Below are positions 8,995 to 16,906 of a DNA stretch of 41,047 bases, piece by piece. Both the position numbers and the translations under genes were made by a program. Source of the DNA: Gammaproteobacteria bacterium (GTDB lineage: Bacteria; Pseudomonadota; Gammaproteobacteria; Eutrophobiales; Eutrophobiaceae); contig JACORW010000023.1 of the NCBI GenBank assembly GCA_016179185.1, positions 1 to 41,047 of the forward strand. Direction: 5' to 3'. The first letter of the stretch is position 1. Each line of letters opens with the position of its first letter. The notes under the pieces are model-generated. The model saw only the letters and a list, made by a program, of their open reading frames with translations. It searched no databases and had not been told where the DNA came from.

Positions 8995-10722
8995 CGTGAA
9001 CAGCGACTCCGCCGCCAGCTGCCGGACTTTCGCTAACGCGATGATTTCCGGGGAAATATCGAATTTCAGCGCCCGATCCGGGCCGATCCCCTCCTCGCGC
9101 AGGCAGTCCGCCAGCACGTCATCGGCCGCGGTGAATCCGGCGCGGTCATTGAACGCCCATTCGTCCGCCAAGCATTGCCAGCCCAGATCCGCCATCTGCT
9201 GGCGGCCGACCTCTTCGCCGAAATACAGGCTCAAAAACCGCCGCGTCTCGTCCAGCGTCGGGCCGAGAAACATGCAGAAGCCGGAGGAATCGCACACGGC
9301 ATTGATGATCTGGATCTCCTGGGAGGCTTTTGCGGCAGCCTCGCCGGTCAGTTCCGGATTGATCACCAGGCCGGCGGTGTGATCGGCGCCCATTGCGCTG
9401 GTGCAATAGGTAATCCCCGCGGCCTTCAGCGGGCGCGGATCCCAGGCCGGCAGTGCCTGCCCCTTGCCCACCGGGATGCGCTTATGGTGCCGCGCGGTGC
9501 CGACGGACAGGGCGCCATTGCCCACGAGCCGGCCCAGATCCGAACCGGCATTCACCTCCTCCCGCAGCAGGTTTTTCGCGCCCTCGGCGTCTCCCCAGTT
9601 CATGCCGCCGGAGTCCATCAATACCGCGATGGCGGCGCCGGTTTCGATGGTGTCGAGGCCCAGTTCGTCGCACAGCCGGTCCAGATCGGCGACGTCTTCC
9701 CAGTTGTTGATGTCGCAGCACGATCCCAGCAGCGTCAGCGTTTCAAACTCCAGCGCCGAGGTCTTGTAGTTGCCGTCCTTGTCATGCACGACGTTGGAGC
9801 ATCTGACGATGCAGCCGGTCATGCAGTTGTGCATGCCGCCGCCGCGGGCCTCGAAGGTCTCATTGATCCTGGCGCCGTCCAGACCCTCGAAATGCGGGTT
9901 GCGCCCGTCGGTGCGGTTCTTGTATGGAAATGTATGCAGCATGTTCGCGATGGGAACCACGGCGCTGGTGCCGCGCTTGAAGGTCTCGTGGCGCGGGCCG
10001 GCGAGGTAATCCTTGCTGAACTCCTTCATGTAGCGGGCAAAACCTTTCGGATCCGCCGGCGCGCGCAGCGGCGCCTTGCCGGGGTCCACCAGCACCCACT
10101 TCAGGCATTTGGACCCCATGACTGCGCCGACGCCGCCCCGGGCGGCGTGCCGCGCGGGGTGCCTTCCCCTGGTGCGGTCCGTGCAGCCCACCGATGCCCC
10201 CTTCAGCATCATCTCCCCCGCCGGGCCGATGGTGATGGCGGAGGCGGTTTCCGGATGCCCGGCCAGCGCTTTTTCGCAGGCCGCGTAATTCCACATACCT
10301 TTATATTGTGTGGCGTCCTCCAGCCTGACCCCGTCGCCATTCACCACCAGGCCCCAGCGCCGGCTCATATTCGGCGGCTGCCCCGTGACGACAATGGCGC
10401 GGTAGCCCAGCTTCATCAGGTCCTGGGCCGGTTCGCCGCCGGCGTTGGCCTCCTTGATGCCGCCGGTCAGCGGGCTCTTGCAACCCACGGACAGGCGCCC
10501 CGACGTGGGTGCGGAGGTGCCGGACATGATGCCCGGCGCCAGCACCAGGATATTCTCCGGTCCCAGCGGGTCGCACTTGGGATTGCATTCATTGAGGAGT
10601 ATGCGCGCCGACAGCGCCCGTCCGCCGAGCAGTTTCCATTGCTTCGGGTAAGGCTCGATTTTCACGGTCTGATCCGTCATGTTGACGCGGATGATCCTGT
10701 CGTTTTCCCAACTCATGGCCAT
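8977..10722 (-). CDS. Aldehyde:ferredoxin oxidoreductase family protein (tungsten enzyme)
   Basis: A 581-residue protein of the AOR family. These enzymes oxidise aldehydes to carboxylates with a tungsten bis-pterin cofactor and a [4Fe-4S] cluster. The N-terminal domain has LGGRALSARIL and the cofactor-region stretch SGRLSVGCKSPLTGG. ARGGVGAVMGSK lies at about 194-205. Candidate cluster cysteines are C300, C304, C308 (CMTGCIVRC) and C483 (DSSGFC). The pterin-linked motifs are DELGLD (352-357) and DSSGFC. The first cysteine spacing is CxxxC rather than the CxxC of archaeal AOR. GGGAGG lies nine bases upstream of the first ATG, and a second ATG six bases later is less favoured. No ferredoxin or pterin synthesis gene is adjacent. 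The P450 gene is divergent. The substrate is unknown. Confidence 0.88.
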   Translation of the reverse strand: MAMSWENDRIIRVNMTDQTVKIEPYPKQWKLLGGRALSARILLNECNPKCDPLGPENILVLAPGIMSGTSAPTSGRLSVGCKSPLTGGIKEANAGGEPAQDLMKLGYRAIVVTGQPPNMSRRWGLVVNGDGVRLEDATQYKGMWNYAACEKALAGHPETASAITIGPAGEMMLKGASVGCTDRTRGRHPARHAARGGVGAVMGSKCLKWVLVDPGKAPLRAPADPKGFARYMKEFSKDYLAGPRHETFKRGTSAVVPIANMLHTFPYKNRTDGRNPHFEGLDGARINETFEARGGGMHNCMTGCIVRCSNVVHDKDGNYKTSALEFETLTLLGSCCDINNWEDVADLDRLCDELGLDTIETGAAIAVLMDSGGMNWGDAEGAKNLLREEVNAGSDLGRLVGNGALSVGTARHHKRIPVGKGQALPAWDPRPLKAAGITYCTSAMGADHTAGLVINPELTGEAAAKASQEIQIINAVCDSSGFCMFLGPTLDETRRFLSLYFGEEVGRQQMADLGWQCLADEWAFNDRAGFTAADDVLADCLREEGIGPDRALKFDISPEIIALAKVRQLAAESLFTKSPAG

Positions 10723-10809
10723 GGACGTCTGCCTCCCGGTTTTACCTGTCAGCGCGGCTGCAACATTGGAATGAGAATATACGGTAATCCAGTCCTTTGG
10801 CAGCCCTTT

Positions 10810-10822
10810 GGGGTCAGACCCC
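10810..10822. repeat. Short palindrome GGGGTCAGACCCC
   Basis: A 6-bp inverted repeat with a one-base centre, 16 bp before the P450 start. It shares the GGGGTCAGA core with the larger hairpin at 30350-30375. This kind of sequence occurs as short extragenic palindromes in many proteobacteria. No transposase linked to it is visible. Confidence 0.6.
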
Positions 10823-10837
10823 CCAATAATTTTGCTT

Positions 10838-12040
10838 ATGATTCAAGACACTCTTGATTTGAGGCACCTGCCGGAGGGGTTCTATGAAGACCCCTATCCG
10901 ATCTACCGCGCGCTGCGCGAACGGGAGCCGGTGCATCGCTGCGCCGACGGGACCTGGTTCCTGACCCGGCATGGGGACCTGCACCGGGTCTACCGGGACC
11001 CGCGCCTGTTCAGCTCCGACAAGAAGCAGTTGTTCAAGCCCCTGTTCGGCGACAGCCCGTTATACGAACACCACACCACGAGCCTGGTATTCAACGACCC
11101 GCCGCTGCACACCCATGTGCGCAAGGCCATCGGCGATGCGCTGGCTCCGCGCACGATCACCGCCCTGGAGCCCGGACTGCGGGCGCTGGTGGAGCGGTTG
11201 CTGGGCGAATTGCAGGCGCGCAGCGAATTCGATCTCATCGAGCACTTTGCCAGCGTCATTCCCGTGGAAGTGATCGGCAACCTGCTCCGGATCCCGCACG
11301 CCGATCGCGGCCGGTTGCGGCGCTGGGCCGGCGCCATCCTCGGCGCGCTCGAATTCGGACTGCCATCGGAAAAGAAGGCGCTCGGCAACGCCTGCGTCGT
11401 CGAATTCCTGGATTACCTGTGCGACTTTGTCGCCGAGCGGCGCGGGAACCTGAGCGACGACAGCGACGACATCCTGAGCCGCCTGATCCGCTGGGAATCC
11501 GATGGTTTCCGGCTCTCCGAGCAGCAGCTTTATCACCAGTGCATTTTCCTGTTGAACGCCGGCCACGAAACCACGACCAACCTCATCGGCAACGGCGTGC
11601 ACGCGCTGCTCTCGCACCCGGACGAACTGGCGCGCCTGCGCGCCGATCCCGGCCTCATCGGTTCCGCGGTGGAGGAGTTCCTGCGCTACGAGAGCCCGGT
11701 GCAGCTTGGCAACCGCGTCGCGACCGCGGACACCGAGATCGGCGGGGTCGGCATTGCCGCGGGCGCCGGGCTGACGCTGTGCATCGGCGCCGCCAACCGC
11801 GACCCGGCGGTGTACGCGGATCCCGATCGCCTGGATGTCGGGCGCAATCCGCACGATCATCTGGCCTTCGGCGGCGGCATTCACACCTGCGCCGGCCTGA
11901 ACGTGGCGCGGGTGGAGGCGCGCATCGCGATCCCGGCGTTGTTGCAACACTTCCCGGAACTACGCATCAACGGCACGCCGGTGCGCGATCGCCGGGCACG
12001 GTTCCGGGGCTTCCGATCCGTTCCCGTGGCAACGATGTAG
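10838..12040 (+). CDS. Cytochrome P450
   Basis: A soluble bacterial P450 of 400 residues. The I-helix oxygen-activation motif is AGHET (241-245), the K-helix ExxR is E280-R283, and the haem-binding loop is FGGGIHTCAG with C351 as the proximal thiolate. FNDPPLHTHVRK (85-96) is the usual C-helix region, with H91 and R95 near the haem propionates. It would hydroxylate or otherwise oxidise a small molecule using electrons from a ferredoxin and reductase, neither of which is encoded nearby. The start is taken as the ATG at 10838. A TTG at 10808 would extend the protein through the GGGGTCAGACCCC palindrome, which is unlikely. No strong ribosome site is seen. It is divergent from the AOR gene by 115 bp, and the substrate cannot be told. 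Confidence 0.92.
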   Translation: MIQDTLDLRHLPEGFYEDPYPIYRALREREPVHRCADGTWFLTRHGDLHRVYRDPRLFSSDKKQLFKPLFGDSPLYEHHTTSLVFNDPPLHTHVRKAIGDALAPRTITALEPGLRALVERLLGELQARSEFDLIEHFASVIPVEVIGNLLRIPHADRGRLRRWAGAILGALEFGLPSEKKALGNACVVEFLDYLCDFVAERRGNLSDDSDDILSRLIRWESDGFRLSEQQLYHQCIFLLNAGHETTTNLIGNGVHALLSHPDELARLRADPGLIGSAVEEFLRYESPVQLGNRVATADTEIGGVGIAAGAGLTLCIGAANRDPAVYADPDRLDVGRNPHDHLAFGGGIHTCAGLNVARVEARIAIPALLQHFPELRINGTPVRDRRARFRGFRSVPVATM

Positions 12041-12042
12041 AG

Positions 12043-12115
12043 GGCCGGCTGAAAGCCGGCCCCACACCAGGGGGAAGATGTCAGGGAGAATTTGTGGGGC
12101 CGGATTTATCCGGCC
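12043..12115. repeat. Extragenic palindrome pair (TGTGGGGCCGG family)
   Basis: GGCCGGCT/AGCCGGCC (12043-12061) followed by CCCCACA, and TTGTGGGGCCGGA/TCCGGCC (12092-12115) in the opposite orientation. They can form two separate hairpins or one long cruciform. The pair sits between the convergent P450 and DUF6494 genes. A partial third motif TGTGGGGCCG follows at about 12137. Confidence 0.85.
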
Positions 12116-12155
12116 GGGATGCTGACTGGCCCGAGTGTGGGGCCGAGGTTATCCC

Positions 12156-12362
12156 CTACTCGAGATCAATGGTGCCGCTGAATTCCACTTCCAGCCCGAC
12201 GCCGGCGATGGAAAGAACCATGGTCGCGGGCAGCGACTCGCGTCCGGTAATGCGGCGATCGGCGATGGCACGGGAAATCGCCGCTTCGATTTCGTGCTGG
12301 GACTTGACGCCGACGGTTTTCAGAAATTTGCGGATGCTGAGGTTCAATGTTTCGTCGTTCAT
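12156..12362 (-). CDS. DUF6494-type small protein
   Basis: A 68-residue cytosolic protein beginning MNDETLNLSIRKFLKTVGV and containing SQHEIEAAISRA. It resembles the short uncharacterised family DUF6494, recognised from its N-terminal pattern, and its function is unknown. An upstream GTG at 12374 is rejected, because the GGAGG ribosome site overlaps that start and stands five bases from the ATG at 12362. It ends IAGVGLEVEFSGTIDLE, probably beta strands. It is 71 bp downstream of the NTF2-like gene on the same strand. Confidence 0.75.
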   Translation of the reverse strand: MNDETLNLSIRKFLKTVGVKSQHEIEAAISRAIADRRITGRESLPATMVLSIAGVGLEVEFSGTIDLE

Positions 12363-12433
12363 GGCCGCCTCCACTGTACTGCTCTGTCACCTTGAGCTTA
12401 CCTGACCGCAACGGAGTTCGCTTACGGTTACCG

Positions 12434-12832
12434 TCAAGGCCTGAGCCGGGCCCAGTTCTCTTCCTGCGGCACGTCCATGACGAACAGCCAGCGACCGTCG
12501 GGCTGGCGGCGTACGACCTCGATGCTTCGGCCGCCGAACGTGGCCGGTTTGCCGTCCGGGCCCGTGCCGCTGGCGCGCCAGCGGGCCCGCGTCACGGCCA
12601 GATCGCCAATCCCGCAGGGGACGGATTTGACTTCTTCCAGTACAAAACGGGCCTTCGCGGCCAGGTAGCCTTCCATGATCTTGCGGATGGCGGCGTGGCC
12701 CACGACCACGTCGCCGGAATCGGTGACGAAACTGGCGTTGGGTTCGTACAGCGAGACTGCGTCGTCCACGTTGCCTGCGTGCAGCGCCTCGATCAGCAGC
12801 GGGTCGCATTGCTCCGGTTTCAGCGCGCGCAT
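12434..12832 (-). CDS. NTF2-like / SnoaL-type protein
   Basis: A 132-residue protein with the cone-shaped NTF2-like pattern. An N-terminal helix with LIEALHAGNVDDAVSLYEP is followed by ASFVTDSGDVVVGHAAIRKIMEGY and C-terminal strands ending GRWLFVMDVP. This is the architecture of the DUF4440/SnoaL-like superfamily, whose members range from small-molecule isomerases to binding proteins. No catalytic assignment is possible. The ATG lies only two bases after the stop of the YbjQ gene, so the two are almost certainly co-transcribed and coupled. Confidence 0.8.
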   Translation of the reverse strand: MRALKPEQCDPLLIEALHAGNVDDAVSLYEPNASFVTDSGDVVVGHAAIRKIMEGYLAAKARFVLEEVKSVPCGIGDLAVTRARWRASGTGPDGKPATFGGRSIEVVRRQPDGRWLFVMDVPQEENWARLRP

Positions 12833-12834
12833 GA

Positions 12835-13158
12835 TCAGCCCTCCACGGTGACGGCCGTGCCGCTGACGGCCACCATCAACATGCCGTTGCTCTGGCCGAG
12901 GACTTCGTAATCCAGATCCACGCCGACCACGGCGCTGGCACCCATGGCCTGGGCGCGCTGTTCCAGTTCCTTCAGCGCAATATCCCGCGCCTTCTGCAGT
13001 TCAGCTTCGTAGGTGGCGGATCGCCCGCCGACGATGTCGCGCACCGTGGCGAAGATGTCCTTGAACACATTGGCGCCGAGAATGGCCTCGCCGGAGACAA
13101 TGCCGAGATACCGGGTAATTCGTTTCCCGTCAATGCCGGGTGTAGTGGTCAGGATCAT
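12835..13158 (-). CDS. YbjQ/UPF0145 family protein
   Basis: A 107-residue protein of the UPF0145 (YbjQ) family. It has the family stretch [18 protein letters not shown], a middle helix rich in Glu/Lys/Arg with [18 protein letters not shown], and [13 protein letters not shown] near the end. Family members form small oligomers and are annotated as putative heavy-metal-binding. No cysteines are present here, so metal binding is not supported by this sequence. The ATG at 13158 is preferred over the TTG at 13161. An AGGGGG lies a few bases upstream. It is the first gene of a pair with the NTF2-like gene. Confidence 0.88.
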   Translation of the reverse strand: MILTTTPGIDGKRITRYLGIVSGEAILGANVFKDIFATVRDIVGGRSATYEAELQKARDIALKELEQRAQAMGASAVVGVDLDYEVLGQSNGMLMVAVSGTAVTVEG

Positions 13159-13204
13159 CAATGTCCCCCTTCTGTGCGCCTGGGCTTGCCTCCGCAGACC
13201 CCGA

Positions 13205-13771
13205 TTATTTGATTGTGGCCGTGGAGAGCAGCGCCTGCACGTTGGTCAATTCCTTGTCGAAATATACCATGCGTGTTCCTTGGTACAGCACGAGTTGCAG
13301 ATTGCCGCCGCGAACCGCGCCCACCGCCAAGGCCTTTCGCGTCAGTCCGTCCGACGTCACCATCTCGAAGCTGTATTCGAAACCCGTTTCTCCGGCGAAT
13401 GACGTGGGCTTAAGCCTGCCGGACGGCGAAATCGTGGCCTGGAACATTTTCGCCACGGTCCTTTCCAGTACATCCACGATTTCGTCGGGGAGCATGTCGG
13501 CGCGGAACACGGGAAAATCACCCTCCTTCGCCGTACGCACCAGCGGCTCTCCATCCTCGACATCGGCGAAGAACGAAATGGAATTCAGGGTTATTCCATC
13601 GGCGGTCCACGTCGGCAGATTCCCGGGCGAATTCATTGTTGGCGCGCGATTCCACTGTTGCGCCGGGACCAGAACCAGCGAACCAATCGTCTGTGGACCG
13701 GTGCCCACGACGTTGTACTGGCTGCAACCGGCCGCCAGCAATGCGCAGAATAAGACACGGCTGATTTTCAT
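13205..13771 (-). CDS. Predicted lipoprotein, unknown function
   Basis: A 188-residue protein with a lipoprotein signal peptide: [16 protein letters not shown], lipobox LAAGC, lipidated cysteine 16. The mature part is mixed alpha/beta, with no domain I can name. It contains [18 protein letters not shown] and ends in a helix, [18 protein letters not shown]. It starts four bases after the stop of the M48 protease gene, so it is the third gene of a three-gene envelope operon. A role with the protease at the outer membrane or periplasm is inferred from context only. Confidence 0.8.
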   Translation of the reverse strand: MKISRVLFCALLAAGCSQYNVVGTGPQTIGSLVLVPAQQWNRAPTMNSPGNLPTWTADGITLNSISFFADVEDGEPLVRTAKEGDFPVFRADMLPDEIVDVLERTVAKMFQATISPSGRLKPTSFAGETGFEYSFEMVTSDGLTRKALAVGAVRGGNLQLVLYQGTRMVYFDKELTNVQALLSTATIK

Positions 13772-13775
13772 CTCG

Positions 13776-15002
13776 TCACTCCCCCAGTGTCAGGTAATAT
13801 TCGACCATTTCCCGGTCGGGCGCCTCCGGCACCGCAGCCAGGTATTTTCGCAATTCGTCCCTCGATTCCGCGTATCTTTTCTCCTTGAGAAGCAAAGTTC
13901 CGAGTGCGCGGTGGACATCCGGCGGACAATCGGGATGGGTCAGGGCCTCGGTAAATATGGAGCTCGCCTGGACGACGTCGCCTTCCTTTCCCCTGGCACG
14001 CACGGCCTCGCCGAGAAAATACGTCACCAATCCGGGCGCCCTCCCGGCGGCCTTTATCCGCTCGAGCAACTGGATCGAGCTGCCCGGTTCATTGCGGTTC
14101 AGCTCGTCCTCAAGAAACAATCGCAAGTTGGGCCGGATTGCCGACTGGAACGCGTCAGCCCCGATCTCGCCGCCAACGCCGGATTCGAACTGACCGATAT
14201 ACCCGGAGATTTCCGAGATCTTGTCGGCTCTCGACTTTGGCAGCGGATGGGTCATGAAGAACAACGACGGACGCGGACTATCCGATTCATCCGCCTCCAG
14301 CTCCTCTATCAGGTTCGTCCATACCCTCGCCCCTGCGGCAGCGGCGAGTCCGGCATCTGCAACCAGTTGCACGCCGTAGCGATCGCTTTCGCTCTCATCT
14401 GAGCGGCTGTATGCCAGATAAGCAAGGATGCCGGCCAGTTCTGCAAGACTGCCGCCTCCACTGGCGACATTTGGAGCCAGCTGTCCCGCCTGCACAGCTG
14501 CGGACAGACCGATGGACAGCACCGAAAGAAAGGCGGTCGTGTTTTTAAGTCTCTTGAAGTTGTCCAGGGAATGGCGGCGCAGGTAATGACCCAGCTCATG
14601 CCCAAGCACGGATGCGAGCTGCGCCTCATTTTCCATGCGCAACAACAGTCCAGTCCAGACCTGCATCATGCCATTGGGCGACATGGTCGCATTGAATTCC
14701 GGAACACGCAGAATATAGACGCGGATGTCCCCGCAATATTCCGGCACCAACCGGCAGACAAGATCCCTGATGTAGCCCTCGAGCTCGGGATCCCGCAGCC
14801 GGTTCGGAGAGTTGCGGATCCGGGACTCCGCCTCGTCCATCAGCATCCACAATCCCGACTCTGTCGCGTCTGCGCCCGGGGCAAATCCCGGCGCGACCAC
14901 GGGCTGCAGTCTGTCAATGGAATCGGCATGAACCGGCGGCATGGGGGAAATACCGGCCGCTATTGCTGCCAGCGAGCACAACCCGATATCCCGAACACTC
15001 AT
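13776..15002 (-). CDS. M48-family periplasmic metalloprotease
   Basis: A 408-residue protein with a Sec-type signal peptide cleaved near PPVHADS (about residue 27). The zinc site is HELGH (135-139) and the third ligand is the Glu of ESESD (E203, ExxxD), as in M48 peptidases of the BepA/LoiP/YfgC type. The region ATMSPNGMMQVWTGLLLRM before the active site is typical. A C-terminal stretch with TPR-like helices (about 300-400) follows, as in BepA, which acts in outer-membrane protein quality control. The start codon overlaps the stop of the upstream lipoprotein gene (TAATG), so translation is coupled. It lies between two predicted lipoproteins that may be partners or anchors. Confidence 0.9.
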   Translation of the reverse strand: MSVRDIGLCSLAAIAAGISPMPPVHADSIDRLQPVVAPGFAPGADATESGLWMLMDEAESRIRNSPNRLRDPELEGYIRDLVCRLVPEYCGDIRVYILRVPEFNATMSPNGMMQVWTGLLLRMENEAQLASVLGHELGHYLRRHSLDNFKRLKNTTAFLSVLSIGLSAAVQAGQLAPNVASGGGSLAELAGILAYLAYSRSDESESDRYGVQLVADAGLAAAAGARVWTNLIEELEADESDSPRPSLFFMTHPLPKSRADKISEISGYIGQFESGVGGEIGADAFQSAIRPNLRLFLEDELNRNEPGSSIQLLERIKAAGRAPGLVTYFLGEAVRARGKEGDVVQASSIFTEALTHPDCPPDVHRALGTLLLKEKRYAESRDELRKYLAAVPEAPDREMVEYYLTLGE

Positions 15003-15766
15003 TATCGTGGAAGCGTCTCCAGCAAAGTCTTGATTGTCCTTGCAGCCGGCTCGGGAGTCCGGAGATCGCCGGCCGCGCTTTGCAGAAAATTGAACCAGAC
15101 GACATTCCCGCTCTGCAGATCAACCAGCGAGGCGAATCCGATCTGTTGCCCGCCTGCCAGGCCTATCCCGACCAACGCGGCCGCGAACTGCAGAAAAATG
15201 CGACCGGAACTGCTGTAACTGTCACGCATGTAAATGAACAGGGCGTAATCGGCTCCCGTCCTGTTCCGCAACAACTCCACATCCGACCCGAGCGTCCAAT
15301 CGAAGACATCCTTTTTCGTCGGCAAAGTGACGACAAACTTGTGAAACAGGATGGCCTGGCCCACGGCGCCATTGAGCGCCTCCAGTTCATGCAGCCTCGC
15401 CGCATCCGGATCCGCTTCCGCGGGCTGCTGATGCACAAGAAATTCAATCTGCCTGGTTTGTTCGACGTTTTTCACGGCACTGGTGATATTTGCCTTGGCG
15501 GCCTCCGTCCACGCCGAGTGCGGTTCGAGGACACCCCCCGCAGTGAGCACGGAAAGCTGAACGTCGAGGGGCATCATCACGATCTTCAGCGGACCCGACG
15601 TTGATTTCAGCGCGGTGACGGATGCCACGTGCTGAGTTGTGGCGCATGCCGACAGCAATGCTGCGCCAATGACTGGAACGATGATCTGCCGATGAAAGTT
15701 CCAGCCACGCGTCAGACGCGCGGCACGAGAGCGATTGGAATGTCCGGACCACTGAAAATCAGGCAT
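15002..15766 (-). CDS. Predicted lipoprotein, first gene of the M48 operon
   Basis: A 254-residue protein with an unusually long N-terminus before a lipoprotein signal. VPVIGAALLSACATT gives a lipobox LLSAC with cysteine 41. No later Met is available, so the start at 15766 is kept. GGGGGAG lies just upstream. The mature part has alternating strands and helices, including IVMMPLDVQLSVL and ADYALFIYMRDSYSSSGR, and a hydrophobic AALVGIGLAGGQQIGFASLVD followed by LQSGNVVWFNF. This resembles envelope lipoproteins annotated only as hypothetical. Its stop overlaps the protease start, so it is very probably functionally tied to the M48 enzyme. Confidence 0.75.
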   Translation of the reverse strand: MPDFQWSGHSNRSRAARLTRGWNFHRQIIVPVIGAALLSACATTQHVASVTALKSTSGPLKIVMMPLDVQLSVLTAGGVLEPHSAWTEAAKANITSAVKNVEQTRQIEFLVHQQPAEADPDAARLHELEALNGAVGQAILFHKFVVTLPTKKDVFDWTLGSDVELLRNRTGADYALFIYMRDSYSSSGRIFLQFAAALVGIGLAGGQQIGFASLVDLQSGNVVWFNFLQSAAGDLRTPEPAARTIKTLLETLPR

Positions 15767-15976
15767 GGTCTCCCCCGGAATCCTGTGCTTTTGTCAGCAA
15801 GGTCGCCCGTCGATACCCGGACTCCCTTCGTCGCCACTATACGCCTGACTCACCGGCCCAGACATGGGCGGCAGAGTATCCCGAAATACTGCTGCGGTGC
15901 TTAAGCCGGCACCTTCGCCCGGGATCCGTACCGCACCAGCACAGTGAAATTTTTGATCTGTCCCGGATATTGCCGA

Positions 15977-16726
15977 TCATTGGGGCAGCGCCTGGCGCGG
16001 CGGCGGCAGCGGCACCGGGCCGCCACCCAGTTTGAATGCCAGAATGCGGCCGTCGTTCACATAAGCCTGCACAGCGGTATCCTCCTCGAATGCGCCCATG
16101 GAACCACCACCCCATCCGGCCATCACCGCGATGTACTGCTCGCTGTCCACGGCATAGGACATCGGCGCGCCGATGATGCCCGTTCCGGTGCGGATGGATT
16201 TCAGGCGCACGCCGCTCGGGGCGTGATAAGCGTGTAAATAGCCGCTGCCCGTGCCCTGAAACACCAGGTTTCCCGCCGTCGCCAGCACGCCGCCGTTCCA
16301 GATCCCCGGTCGCAGCGGCACATGCCAGGCCTGTGGCTGCCAGATGTGGGCGCCGGCCGGGGACGGAAAAACGATGCGCGGCTGTTGCTCGTAGTCCGCG
16401 AGTCCGGTCTCCACCGGGCGGCCGGTCTTCATGTCCACGTGGCTGGCCCAGTTGGCGGTGGCGATCTTGTCCGCCGCGAGCAGTTCGCCGGTGGCGCGAT
16501 CCAATACATAGAATAAGCCGTTCTTGGGTGCCTGCATGAGCACCTTGCGCATCGCGCCGTCGAACTCGACATCGGCCAGCGTGATGGACTGCGTCGCGGT
16601 GAAATCCCAGTTCTCGCCGGGCACAGTCTGATAGCGCCACTTCAGCCGCCCGGTGTTGATGTCGAGTGCCAGAATGGAGGCGAGGAAAAGATTATCGCCG
16701 CCGCCGGGGCTGCGATGGAAACAGTT
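15977..16726 (-). pseudogene. 5'-truncated PQQ-dependent alcohol dehydrogenase remnant
   Basis: The minus strand encodes the middle-to-late part of a quinoprotein ethanol/methanol dehydrogenase propeller: SPGGGDNLF, LALDINTGRLKWRYQ, PGENWDFTATQ, NGLFYVLDRATGELLAADK, WNGGVLATAGNLVFQGTGSG and VMAGWGGG. In complete enzymes several hundred residues precede this part, including signal peptide, PQQ and calcium ligands. Here an in-frame TGA (16729-16727) stands a few codons before the first conserved segment, and no upstream homology is visible. The frame ends shortly after the propeller (ILAFKLGGGPVPLPPPRQALPQ), with no cytochrome c domain. It cannot make a working dehydrogenase and looks like a deletion scar. 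An internal ATG-like start would give only a fragment of about 215 residues. Confidence 0.82.
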
Positions 16727-16906
16727 TCATTTTTCCGTCAGTTATCGGGCTGAAGCTGTGTTCCGGAATATGCTACACGCACACAACGGTCGGTCCGATC
16801 TGCAATTCGGAACAGGGCGCGCACCGGGGGTATACTGAATCCGTTCGTTCAGTCCAGAGTCTACGGCGAAAAAAGAGAATAGTTCGATGCGCCGGAGAAG
16901 TCATCC

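Noticed and set aside
15837-16640. 267-codon minus-strand frame
   Set aside because: It is a different frame from the PQQ propeller sequence. The conserved dehydrogenase motifs are all in the frame ending at 15977.
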